From Bacteroidota bacterium (GTDB lineage: Bacteria > Bacteroidota > Bacteroidia > B-17B0 > Aurantibacillaceae): DNA of 16,184 nt. The position numbers and the translations under genes are program-made. Where the stretch lies: positions 1-16,184 of the forward strand of contig CANFQR010000010.1 of NCBI GenBank assembly GCA_947449125.1. Reading direction: 5' to 3'. Below, piece after piece: positions 7,173 through 14,593 of the stretch (within the stretch, counting starts at the first letter, position 1; the number at the start of each line of letters is the position of its first letter). The notes beneath the pieces were generated by a model that saw only the letters and a list, made by a program, of their open reading frames with translations, searched no databases and had not been told where the DNA came from.

Positions 7173-7709
7173 TTGTCTTTTAACTCTGGAAATATATTTT
7201 TTACCGGCTTTATGGGTAGCGGAAAATCAACTGCCGGAAAAAAACTGTCCAAATTACTACGTTTACGATTTATTGATTTAGATTATTATATTGAACAGAA
7301 GGAAAAACTTTCTGTGCAAAGCATATTTGATAATTTTGGCGAATCTGTTTTTCGAAAAATGGAGCAAACGAGTTTAAATGAAATTATAACTAATCAAAAA
7401 AACACTGTTGTTTCGCTTGGCGGTGGCACTGTTTGTTATGAAAATAATTTAGAGCTGATCAAATCAAACGGACTGTTGATTTTTATTGAATTACCGGCCG
7501 AATCTATTGCATATAGGCTTGAAAAATCAAAGGTGCAAAGGCCCTTAATTAAAAATCTTAAGGACGCAGAGTTAGTAGGCTTTATAAATGAAAAATTAAA
7601 TGAGCGTAAAAATTTTTATAATAAGGCTCATCTTATAGTTTCGGGATTAAATGTTACACCACAAATTTTGCAACAAAAAATAATTGAGTTTAAAAGCAAA
7701 AACATATAA
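7173..7709 (+). CDS. aroK: Shikimate kinase, probable TTG start
   Basis: Shikimate kinase phosphorylates shikimate at the 3-OH in the aromatic amino acid pathway. Walker A is GFMGSGKST (12-20). Shikimate contacts are present: DLD (35-37), Arg61 in FRKME and GGG (83-85). The lid Arg is Arg123 in QRPL, and Arg145 lies in NERKNFY. No in-frame ATG precedes the Walker motif. The TTG at 7173, one base after the hemB stop, gives 178 residues with an N-terminus (MSFNSGNIFFTG) aligned with other AroK proteins. A TTG at 7140 would overlap hemB by 32 bases and add eleven residues of little family likeness, so I prefer 7173. It overlaps the next gene by 26 bases. All active-site residues are present. Confidence 0.93.
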   Translation: MSFNSGNIFFTGFMGSGKSTAGKKLSKLLRLRFIDLDYYIEQKEKLSVQSIFDNFGESVFRKMEQTSLNEIITNQKNTVVSLGGGTVCYENNLELIKSNGLLIFIELPAESIAYRLEKSKVQRPLIKNLKDAELVGFINEKLNERKNFYNKAHLIVSGLNVTPQILQQKIIEFKSKNI

Positions 7710-8628
7710 GACTTTAGTCAGCTTTCTTTTTTTAATTTCAATAACACCCTTGATTTCTCAGAATTTTATTTATCAAACTAAAAATATTGGTTTTAATGTT
7801 GGCCTTAATTGTGCTTTTGGCACACACTTTCAAAGATTAGGTTTAAATTTTAATTTCTTTTATGTTAATCAATCTTTTCAGGCAAATACCGAGGCACGAG
7901 TATATTTTAGTTTTAAAAATTTAGGACCTTCACTCTTTTATAAGGAACTGGTAATTTCTCAAGGAGTTTTGTATGGTTATGGAAAACAGCAGAATTATTA
8001 CAATTCGTTTTTAAACCCAGTTTCTAATCAAACCGGATTAAAAAATACACTTGCGTATGCTTACAACATTTATTTTAATAAAGTCAAAACAAAACAGGTT
8101 ACCGGAACTGTAGCCTTTCAGTTTAACACAATAACGGTAATTGCAGAAAATGATATTCTCGCAAAACCGATATTAGACAGATTTAGAACTGGTGCTTTTT
8201 TAATTCAGTACCAATATAATTCTGTTTTTCAAACTGCCATAAATTGTACTATGTGGACTGGTCAAATGGGAAAATCAACTGAAATAAATCATCCGCAATT
8301 TTATTCTGGTTGTTATATGGACACTACAGACGGAAGGTATACGAAGTTTTCGAACGGCTTATTAAGCGCACAGGTAAAATATAATGTAGGGTATTCGCAA
8401 ATAGCTCAGGTTAATGTTGGTGCAGATGCTGAACAGATTAGAAACGTTGTTCAAAATAAATTTATACACGACATGAAATTTGTGCCAAAAAAATTAAACA
8501 AGGCAAAAAATTGTCATATACCAATGATAGACGAAAACGGCGAACAATTTTTATTTAAAGAAGAACAAAAAATAAGGAAACCAAAATGGTATGTAAATCT
8601 GTTTTCTAATCCTGCGTTATTTTATTAA
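7684..8628 (+). CDS. Exported protein resembling the Bacterial toxin 23 (Ntox23) family, probable TTG start
   Basis: There is no ATG before residue 190, so translation probably starts at the TTG at 7684, inside the last codons of aroK. That start gives a plausible signal peptide (SLKAKTYKTLVSFLFLISI, cleavage after ITPLISQ). The mature 290 residues are rich in aromatic beta strands. Segments I associate with 'polymorphic toxin type 23' proteins of Bacteroidota are ENDILAKPILDRFRTGAF (155-172), WTGQM (191-195) and VGADAEQIRNVVQNKFIH (245-262), followed by FVPKK. The family was named as a predicted toxin domain, but here it is a stand-alone exported protein with no carrier module and no obvious immunity gene. 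A beta-barrel or surface role is equally possible. Family recall is from memory; function is open. Confidence 0.75.
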   Translation: MSLKAKTYKTLVSFLFLISITPLISQNFIYQTKNIGFNVGLNCAFGTHFQRLGLNFNFFYVNQSFQANTEARVYFSFKNLGPSLFYKELVISQGVLYGYGKQQNYYNSFLNPVSNQTGLKNTLAYAYNIYFNKVKTKQVTGTVAFQFNTITVIAENDILAKPILDRFRTGAFLIQYQYNSVFQTAINCTMWTGQMGKSTEINHPQFYSGCYMDTTDGRYTKFSNGLLSAQVKYNVGYSQIAQVNVGADAEQIRNVVQNKFIHDMKFVPKKLNKAKNCHIPMIDENGEQFLFKEEQKIRKPKWYVNLFSNPALFY

Positions 8629-8641
8629 AATAAATTTAAAA

Positions 8642-8968
8642 TTATTTTAATTTTTCGTTATTAAGGTGTCTAGTTGAGTCGCGATTAGTTTTTTTATCAA
8701 GATTGTGTTTTAATGCTGTCTCTAAATTTATTCCGGTTTGGTTGGCAATACAGATTAAAACAAATAAAACATCCGCCAGTTCATCATCCAGTTTTTTTAA
8801 TTTATCATTTTCTTTTTCGCTTTGTTCACCATAACGTCTCGCCATTATGCGCGCTACTTCTCCAACTTCTTCCATTAAAACGGCTGTGTTTGTTAATTCA
8901 TTAAAGTAACGCACACCAAATTTTTTTATCCATTCATCAACTAACTGTTGAGCTTCAGATATTTTCAT
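8642..8968 (-). CDS. MazG-like nucleotide pyrophosphohydrolase
   Basis: A 108-residue all-helical protein of the MazG/dUTPase superfamily, which hydrolyses NTPs or dNTPs to monophosphate and pyrophosphate. The metal-binding acids are EEVGE (Glu33, Glu34, Glu37) and DELAD (Glu63, Asp66), giving the EExxE...ExxD pattern. Only one MazG domain is present, as in the short house-cleaning type. The last 14 bases of mscS overlap its start, so the two are translationally linked. Its stop lies 13 bases from the convergent exported-protein gene. An AT-only stem, TTAAAA (8636-8641) and TTTTAA (8645-8650), encloses this stop. The exact nucleotide substrate cannot be read from sequence. Confidence 0.9.
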   Translation of the reverse strand: MKISEAQQLVDEWIKKFGVRYFNELTNTAVLMEEVGEVARIMARRYGEQSEKENDKLKKLDDELADVLFVLICIANQTGINLETALKHNLDKKTNRDSTRHLNNEKLK

Positions 8969-9764
8969 ATTGGTTTAGTTTAGCCAGATTAATGTTATTT
9001 TTTTCAAAAGCAGTTTTTATTTCTTCGTAAACTTCGCTAATTACTTGAGAAGTATCGGCAGGTAGGCAAGATGGTTTTACGTTTAGTTGCAAAATCCCAT
9101 CAGAAAATTTTCCAATAAAAATTTCTTCGTTGTTTGTTTTGATTATTTTACTGTTGTTTTCCAGTACCTGATTAATAATGGATTTAACCTGAGAAATATT
9201 ATTGCTGCTGCTGATTTTTAATTGAATATCAACTCTTAAATTTCCTTGACGGGTTGTGTTGATGATGGTTCCGTTTGATAAGGGCCCATTTGGAAAAATA
9301 ACTGTTTTGTGATCGGACGTAACTAGAATGGTATTAAAAATCTGAATTTCTTTCACTTCTCCACTTTGTCCGCCGGCTTCAATAGAGTCACCAACTTTAA
9401 AAGGTTTAAAAATTAATATAAGTACTCCACCCGCAAAGTTTGATAGAGAACCTTGCAATGCTAAACCAATAGCTAAACCAGCCGCACCTAATATGGTAAC
9501 AAAGCTGGTTGTTCCAATACCTATCATGCCCGCAACAGTTACAATTAAAACAATTTTTAAGCCAATTGAAATAAGACTTTTTAAAAATGTGCGTAAACTT
9601 ATTTCAAGTTCTCTTTTGTTCATTGCTTTTTCTGCAACAATTCCAATACGCTTAATTAGCCATAAACCTATAAGTAAAATAATTAACGACATAACTACTT
9701 TTGGTGAGTATTCAATAAAAATATCAAGTAGTTTTTCTATTTGTTTGTCTATATAAGGAAGCAT
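8955..9764 (-). CDS. mscS: Small-conductance mechanosensitive channel (MscS family)
   Basis: MscS opens under membrane tension and releases solutes on hypo-osmotic shock, in the inner membrane. The 269 residues match the compact E. coli type: an N-terminal amphipathic helix, TM1 (about 20-42), TM2 (about 60-84) and the pore helix TM3 (about 88-119). TM3 carries GAAGLAIGLALQGSLSNF (93-110), almost identical to the canonical glycine/alanine-packed pore. The beta domain follows, with FKPFKVGD (119-126) and IFPNGPLSNGTIIN (156-169), then the C-terminal alpha/beta domain. The gene starts a two-gene operon with the MazG-like gene. A TAACTTTG box lies 18 bases upstream of its ATG. Identification is firm. 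Confidence 0.96.
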   Translation of the reverse strand: MLPYIDKQIEKLLDIFIEYSPKVVMSLIILLIGLWLIKRIGIVAEKAMNKRELEISLRTFLKSLISIGLKIVLIVTVAGMIGIGTTSFVTILGAAGLAIGLALQGSLSNFAGGVLILIFKPFKVGDSIEAGGQSGEVKEIQIFNTILVTSDHKTVIFPNGPLSNGTIINTTRQGNLRVDIQLKISSSNNISQVKSIINQVLENNSKIIKTNNEEIFIGKFSDGILQLNVKPSCLPADTSQVISEVYEEIKTAFEKNNINLAKLNQYENI

Positions 9765-9781
9765 TTTAACTATTTTTAAAG

Positions 9782-9789
9782 CAAAGTTA
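9782..9789 (-). promoter_or_regulatory. Candidate -7 box of mscS
   Basis: The minus strand reads TAACTTTG, an exact TAnnTTTG match, 18 bases before the mscS ATG. No TTG is seen at the usual -33 spacing. Confidence 0.38.
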
Positions 9790-9829
9790 ATTAAAAAAAA
9801 GGTTGGTAGGTTTTATTGTGATTCACTTC

Positions 9830-9852
9830 AATTGGCATAATTTTAATTGGCA
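9830..9852. repeat. Two direct AATTGGCA repeats in the mscS/ubiD divergent gap
   Basis: AATTGGCA occurs at 9830-9837 and 9845-9852, 15 bases start to start, each followed by a TAATTTT-like run (9838, 9855). They lie in the 142-base divergent region between mscS and the UbiD gene, 55-77 bases before the latter's ATG. A direct-repeat operator is possible; nothing else supports it. Confidence 0.3.
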
Positions 9853-9906
9853 GCTAATTTTTACTTTATCTGTAAAACATATTTAACTTAAATTCGTTTC
9901 TTAATT

Positions 9907-11748
9907 ATGAGTTATAAAAATTTAAATGATTGTATTCGCGATCTTGAAAAAAACGGAATGTTGGTTCGCGTTAAAGAAGAGGTAGATTCTAATTTAGAAA
10001 TGGCAGCCATTCATTTAAAAATTTTCGAAAAAAACGGCCCTGCAATTTTATTTGAGAATATTAAAGGTTGCAAATATATGGCTGTAAGTAATTTATTTGG
10101 AACGTTAGACCGCAGCAAATTTATGTTTAGAACTACTTTTGAAAACGTTCAAAAAATGGTTGAGTTACGAAACAATCCTATAGCAGCCATAAAACAACCT
10201 TTAAAATATATGTCTACTGTAATTGCTGCAATTAAGGCATTACCTAAAAAAGCCTCTTTTGGCAGCGGAGGATTTAAAGAAATACAAATTTCAGATTTAC
10301 CTTTAATTAAACACTGGCCAATGGACGGCGGAGCTTTTGTTACTTTGCCACAAGTTTATTCTGAAGACATTGATAAACCGGGCATAATGAATTCAAACCT
10401 CGGTATGTATCGTATTCAGTTAAACGGTAATAATTACCAAACTAATAAAGAAATTGGATTACATTACCAGTTGCACAGGGGTATAGGTGTTCATCAAACC
10501 AAAACCAATAAAAAAAACATACCACTTAAAGTGAGTATTTTTGTTGGGGGGCCACCTAGCCATTCTTTAGCCGCTGTTATGCCTTTGCCTGAAGGAATAA
10601 GTGAACTTACATTTGCAGGCGCAATTGGCGGCAGAAGATATAGGTATGCCTATAAAGATGGTTATTGTATTTCGTTAGATGCTGATTTTGTAATTACAGG
10701 AGAAGTTTTTCCGAACGAAAATAAACCCGAAGGCCCATTTGGAGACCATTTGGGTTATTACAGTTTGGCTCATGAATTTCCTTTAATGAGAGTTCATAAA
10801 GTTTATGCAAAAGAAAATGCAATTTGGCCTTTTACAGTTGTTGGCAGACCTCCTCAAGAAGACACAGCATTTGGAGCTTTAATTCATGAAATAAGTGGCA
10901 GCGCAATACCAAACGAAATACCAGGAGTAAAAGAAGTGCACGCTGTTGATGCTGCCGGGGTGCATCCGCTTTTGCTTGCAGTTGGAAGCGAAAGGTACAC
11001 GCCCTATCTAAAAACAAAACGCCCTTCAGAATTATTAACTCAGGCAAACAGAATTCTAGGAACCGGTCAATTGAGCTTAGCTAAATATTTATTTATCAGT
11101 GGTGATGAGACTGGCAAGTTAAATTGTCACGATACAAATAATTTTTTTAAATACGTTTTTGAACGGATTGATTTAACGCGCGATTTACATTTTCAAACTA
11201 AAACAACGCTTGATACATTAGATTATAGTGGAGACGACATAAATGAAGGCAGTAAACTAGTAGTTGCAGCTTATGGAGAGAAACTGAGAGAGCTATCAAT
11301 ACAGTTACCAAAAAGTGTAGAGGCTTGTGATTTTATTTCCAAACCTGTGGTTTTGATGCACGGAGTAATTGGATTAATGTTAAATAAATTTTCAACCTAC
11401 AATATCGCTAAAGACGAAATAAAAAAATTATGTCAATGGATTACTGAAAATAAAAATGAATTCAGCGGTATTGTGCAAATAGTTATTTATGATGATTTTG
11501 AATTTAAATTGAATCAAAATAATTTAAATGATTACGTTTGGATTACTTATACAAGAAGCAACCCAAGTAATGATATATATGGTGTAGATGAAGTGATAGA
11601 AAATAAGCATTGGGGTTGTAGTGGTCCAATGATAATTGATGCGAGAAAAAAACCACACCATGCCCCTGAATTAAAAATTTTGGATGAGACAAAGGAAAGT
11701 ATAAAACGATTTTTTAAAAAAGGAGCAAGTTTAGAAAAATGGGCCTAA
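9907..11748 (+). CDS. UbiD-family decarboxylase, probably for menaquinone synthesis
   Basis: A 613-residue prenyl-FMN-dependent decarboxylase of the UbiD family. The catalytic triad appears as Arg169 (in NLGMYRIQ), Glu275 and Asp280 (in EGPFGDHLGYY), equivalent to Arg173, Glu277 and Glu282 of the fungal enzyme Fdc1; Asp at the last position is also known. Metal and cofactor contacts are likely at Asn164, His186 or His190, and Glu229. The length, well above the 490 or so of E. coli UbiD, fits the long form annotated as menaquinone biosynthesis decarboxylase. It would remove the ring carboxylate of a quinone precursor. Its partner UbiX, which makes prenyl-FMN, is not in this window. The gene stands alone, divergent from mscS and convergent with the DUF4197 gene at a gap of two bases. 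Confidence 0.88.
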   Translation: MSYKNLNDCIRDLEKNGMLVRVKEEVDSNLEMAAIHLKIFEKNGPAILFENIKGCKYMAVSNLFGTLDRSKFMFRTTFENVQKMVELRNNPIAAIKQPLKYMSTVIAAIKALPKKASFGSGGFKEIQISDLPLIKHWPMDGGAFVTLPQVYSEDIDKPGIMNSNLGMYRIQLNGNNYQTNKEIGLHYQLHRGIGVHQTKTNKKNIPLKVSIFVGGPPSHSLAAVMPLPEGISELTFAGAIGGRRYRYAYKDGYCISLDADFVITGEVFPNENKPEGPFGDHLGYYSLAHEFPLMRVHKVYAKENAIWPFTVVGRPPQEDTAFGALIHEISGSAIPNEIPGVKEVHAVDAAGVHPLLLAVGSERYTPYLKTKRPSELLTQANRILGTGQLSLAKYLFISGDETGKLNCHDTNNFFKYVFERIDLTRDLHFQTKTTLDTLDYSGDDINEGSKLVVAAYGEKLRELSIQLPKSVEACDFISKPVVLMHGVIGLMLNKFSTYNIAKDEIKKLCQWITENKNEFSGIVQIVIYDDFEFKLNQNNLNDYVWITYTRSNPSNDIYGVDEVIENKHWGCSGPMIIDARKKPHHAPELKILDETKESIKRFFKKGASLEKWA

Positions 11749-11750
11749 GC

Positions 11751-12509
11751 TTACTTCGCAAAAACCTTTTTAAGTAAGTCAGTTACACGAGCCATTGGGT
11801 CTTTCCTGATTTTAATTTCTTCATCGGCAATTAACAGCATTAATCCGTTAATGGCTTTGTTTGTAACATACTCATCCAAATTAGGATTTTGCTTTTTTAC
11901 GCCTGGCAATTTGTTATATGCTGTAGCTAAAGGTTGCCAGTAGCTAGTTACTTTAACTTTTGAAACCGCCTCTTTTACTACCGGTAAAAATTTTTGCTTT
12001 AATGGTTGATAAGTTGTTTTGCGCAAATAATTTGTAGCGGCTGTATCAACTCCTTTTAAAATAGCAAAACCATCTTTTAAACTCATATTGGTAATGGCAT
12101 CAATAAAAACAGGTGCGGCTTTTAAGGCAGCTTCTTCGGCAGCACGATTTAGGCTTGTTTCAAATTCAATAATTTTTTTAGTCATGCCTAGTTTAGTAAG
12201 TTTTGTTTTCATTTCAACTGCCTCTTCGGGCCATGGAATAAAAATTTTAGGATTTTTATAAAAACCATCTACCTTACTGGCAATGCCCGCAGAGTTATTT
12301 GTTCCTATGCTTAATGCTTCTTTTAAACCTTTAATCACCTCTTCGTTAGTAAGAGCCGGAGCTGTTGTGCTTGTGATAACAGCACTTGCTTTTTCTTTCG
12401 CGATTTTTTCTAAACTATCTTTTTTTTGCTTTAATAAATCTTTTAATGTTTGTGCTGATAATTGAGAAAACGATAAAAAAGAAATTAAAACAACTATAAA
12501 GTATTTCAT
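11751..12509 (-). CDS. Exported DUF4197 family protein
   Basis: The ATG at 12509 gives 252 residues with a signal peptide (MKYFIVVLISFLSFSQLSAQ). An upstream ATG at 12584 would add 25 residues before the signal and run through the promoter, so I reject it. The mature protein is helical and shows the DUF4197 pattern: GLKEALSIG (61-69), LNRAAEEAALKAAPVF (120-135), MSLKDGFAILKGVDTAA (142-158), YLRKTT (161-166) and LDEYVTNKAINGLMLLIADE (211-230). The start of the conserved end, IRKDPMAR (234-241), is also present. There is no lipobox Cys, so it is probably soluble in the periplasm. The family has no established function that I know of. It is a single-gene unit with a -7 box upstream. Confidence 0.9.
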   Translation of the reverse strand: MKYFIVVLISFLSFSQLSAQTLKDLLKQKKDSLEKIAKEKASAVITSTTAPALTNEEVIKGLKEALSIGTNNSAGIASKVDGFYKNPKIFIPWPEEAVEMKTKLTKLGMTKKIIEFETSLNRAAEEAALKAAPVFIDAITNMSLKDGFAILKGVDTAATNYLRKTTYQPLKQKFLPVVKEAVSKVKVTSYWQPLATAYNKLPGVKKQNPNLDEYVTNKAINGLMLLIADEEIKIRKDPMARVTDLLKKVFAK

Positions 12510-12531
12510 GTTAAATAAATTAATTATAAAA

Positions 12532-12539
12532 CAAATATA
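12532..12539 (-). promoter_or_regulatory. Candidate -7 box of the DUF4197 gene
   Basis: The minus strand reads TATATTTG, an exact TAnnTTTG match, 23 bases before the ATG at 12509. It lies in the 95-base gap divergent from cinA. No well-spaced TTG is visible, and I find no equally good box for cinA on the plus strand. Confidence 0.42.
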
Positions 12540-12604
12540 AACTATTAACAAGGGAGATGGTTTTAAAATTTGTGAAATATACATTTTCTTTTTAGGTTTA
12601 AATT

Positions 12605-13867
12605 ATGAAGGCAGAAATTCTTACAATTGGCGATGAAATCTTAATTGGTCAAATAGTAAATACAAATAGTGTTTGGATTGCACAGCAACTTAATTTAATG
12701 GGTGTAAAAATTGTTCACATGGCAAGTGTTGCCGACGACGAAACATCCATTATAAAAGCGTTTAACGATGCATTGCAAAGGGTTGATTTTGTTTTTATAA
12801 CTGGCGGACTGGGCCCAACAAAAGATGACATTACAAAAAAAATATTTTCAAATTTTTTTAATACCGAATTGATTTTAGATGAGGAAGTTTTAAAACAAGT
12901 TTCATCTTTTTTTATAAAGCGTGGTCGAGAAGTTACTGAGTTAAATCGCAATCAGGCCTTGGTCCCAAAGGGATGTTTTATTATAGAAAACCTTAATGGT
13001 ACAGCTCCAGGTATGTGGATGAAAAAAGAAAATACGGTTTTTATTTCAATGCCTGGAGTTCCTTATGAAATGAAGGACATGATGACAGAAACTATTTTAC
13101 CAAAAATAAAACGCGAAAATAATTTACCGCATATTTATCACAAAACTGTTTTAACCAACGGAATAGGTGAAAGCGCTTTGGCTGAATTAATTTCTGATTG
13201 GGAAGACAATCTGATACATAAAGAAATAAAATTAGCCTACTTGCCTCAGCCAGGAATGGTAAGGTTAAGGCTTTCGAGCTCCGGCAGCGACTTAAACATA
13301 CTTAAAAACAATATTGAAAGTGAAATAGAAAAATTAAAAAATAGTATTGATAAGTTTATTTTTGGTTATGAAAATTATGGTGAGGAAACACCTTCTTTAG
13401 CCGGTATTGTGAGCGAATTATTAAGAGAAAATAAAAAAACATTGGCATTAGCCGAAAGTTGCACCGGGGGTTATATTGCTTCTTTGTTTACCGGAATTGC
13501 CGGAGCTTCAGATATTTTTAAAGGCGCAATAATTCCTTATACCAATAAAGCAAAACATGATTTACTGGAAGTTGACGAATCAATTTTTTCAACTGTAGGT
13601 GCAGTGAGCAAGGAATGTGTTGAGCAACTCGCAATTAATGTCTTAAAAAAATTGGATGCTGATTTTGCTTTGTCTGTTTCCGGTATTGCAGGCCCAAGTG
13701 GAGGGACAAACGACAAACCTGTTGGAACTGTTTGGATTGCTATTGCCTCAAAAACCGAAACCCTAGCATTAAAGTTTTTATTTGGCGATAATAGACAACG
13801 GAATATTGCCATGACGGGTAATTTTGCTTTGAACGCTCTAAGAAAATTTATTTTAAAATCAGTATAG
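12605..13867 (+). CDS. cinA: CinA family protein with NMN deamidase domain
   Basis: A full-length CinA of 420 residues (family about 410-420). The N-terminal MoaB/MogA-like domain (1-170) has GDEILIGQIVNTN (9-21) and TGGLGPTKDD (66-75), the pyrophosphatase-type site that in relatives hydrolyses ADP-ribose. A middle domain (about 175-255) follows. The C-terminal PncC domain (about 263-416) has AESCTGG (283-289), with Ser285 as the likely nucleophile, YTNKAKHDLL (312-321) and SGIAGPSGG (359-367). PncC turns nicotinamide mononucleotide to nicotinic acid mononucleotide and ammonia, recycling NAD breakdown products. The old name, competence/damage-inducible protein, comes from Gram-positive operons; nothing here suggests competence. 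It is a single-gene unit. Both domains look intact. Confidence 0.94.
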   Translation: MKAEILTIGDEILIGQIVNTNSVWIAQQLNLMGVKIVHMASVADDETSIIKAFNDALQRVDFVFITGGLGPTKDDITKKIFSNFFNTELILDEEVLKQVSSFFIKRGREVTELNRNQALVPKGCFIIENLNGTAPGMWMKKENTVFISMPGVPYEMKDMMTETILPKIKRENNLPHIYHKTVLTNGIGESALAELISDWEDNLIHKEIKLAYLPQPGMVRLRLSSSGSDLNILKNNIESEIEKLKNSIDKFIFGYENYGEETPSLAGIVSELLRENKKTLALAESCTGGYIASLFTGIAGASDIFKGAIIPYTNKAKHDLLEVDESIFSTVGAVSKECVEQLAINVLKKLDADFALSVSGIAGPSGGTNDKPVGTVWIAIASKTETLALKFLFGDNRQRNIAMTGNFALNALRKFILKSV

Positions 13868-13911
13868 TATTATCAATTAAAAAATGTCGTCATAATAATT
13901 AAGACTTGACG

Positions 13912-14553
13912 TTAAGAACAAATTTTATCAGATTCGACAATTAATTTACCATGTAAATTAGAGTTGGCTAAAACCAACATATTTTTTGCAATATCTATTG
14001 CGTGCACTCCTTTATATTTTTTTAAACCGCCAACAAAAATGGGAGCGAGCAGTTTTGCAAATACAATCCCAATTTTTTCACCTAACCTGAATTCATTTCT
14101 TTTTCCAAGTATAAACGAAGGGCGGAGAATGGCAAATAAATTAAATTGTAGGGAAGTAATTTTATCTTCTAATTCGCCTTTTGTTCTTAAATAAAAATTA
14201 GTAGAATTTGCATTTGCGCCAATAGATGAAATTAAAACAAATTGTTTTACATGGTTTTGTTTTGCTATTTGCGCAATTTTTACCGGATAATCGCAATCAA
14301 TTTTGTGTTGATTTTGTTTAGAACCTGCTTTTTTTATGGTTGTTCCAATGGCACAAAATATATCGTCTCCTTTTATTAATTCGGCATCTATGTTATCAAA
14401 ATCTATCACGTGTGCTTCGATTTTAGGATGATTGAAGCTGTTTTTTTTTCTTACAAGCAGTACAACTTTATTGTAATTGTCAGAATTGATTAATTCTGTC
14501 ACTAAATAAGAACCTACCAAACCAGTTGCGCCAATTACAATTGCAGTTTTCAT
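13912..14553 (-). CDS. NAD(P)-binding Rossmann-fold protein, HTATIP2-like
   Basis: A short atypical SDR-type protein of 213 residues. The nucleotide-binding loop is GATGLVG (8-14), followed by a Val-Leu-Leu-Val-Arg strand (31-35) whose Arg suggests NADP. CAIGTT (67-72) is the typical post-strand-4 segment of the HTATIP2/TIP30 group. The active-site residues are Ser109 or Ser110 in LISSIGA and Tyr121 with Lys125 in YLRTK. RPSFILG (144-150) is the usual late motif of this group. The substrate is unknown. It begins 40 bases after the hemE stop on the same strand and is probably expressed with it. It converges with cinA across a 44-base gap that holds only a 5-bp stem (CGTCA at 13888, TGACG at 13907), too weak to call a terminator. 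Confidence 0.88.
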   Translation of the reverse strand: MKTAIVIGATGLVGSYLVTELINSDNYNKVVLLVRKKNSFNHPKIEAHVIDFDNIDAELIKGDDIFCAIGTTIKKAGSKQNQHKIDCDYPVKIAQIAKQNHVKQFVLISSIGANANSTNFYLRTKGELEDKITSLQFNLFAILRPSFILGKRNEFRLGEKIGIVFAKLLAPIFVGGLKKYKGVHAIDIAKNMLVLANSNLHGKLIVESDKICS

Positions 14554-14593
14554 TTTTTGGTTGAAATATATTATGCCGAATAACTTAGAAGTA

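Noticed and set aside
8636..8650. AT-only stem at the mazG stop as a bidirectional terminator
   Set aside because: Six A-T pairs with a three-base loop are expected by chance in such AT-rich DNA, so I mention it only under the gene.
12510..12584. Longer start for the DUF4197 protein
   Set aside because: It runs through the likely promoter and puts 25 hydrophobic residues ahead of a normal signal peptide.
13888..13911. CGTCA/TGACG stem between cinA and the SDR-like gene
   Set aside because: Five base pairs with a 14-base loop and no T run is too weak to call a terminator.
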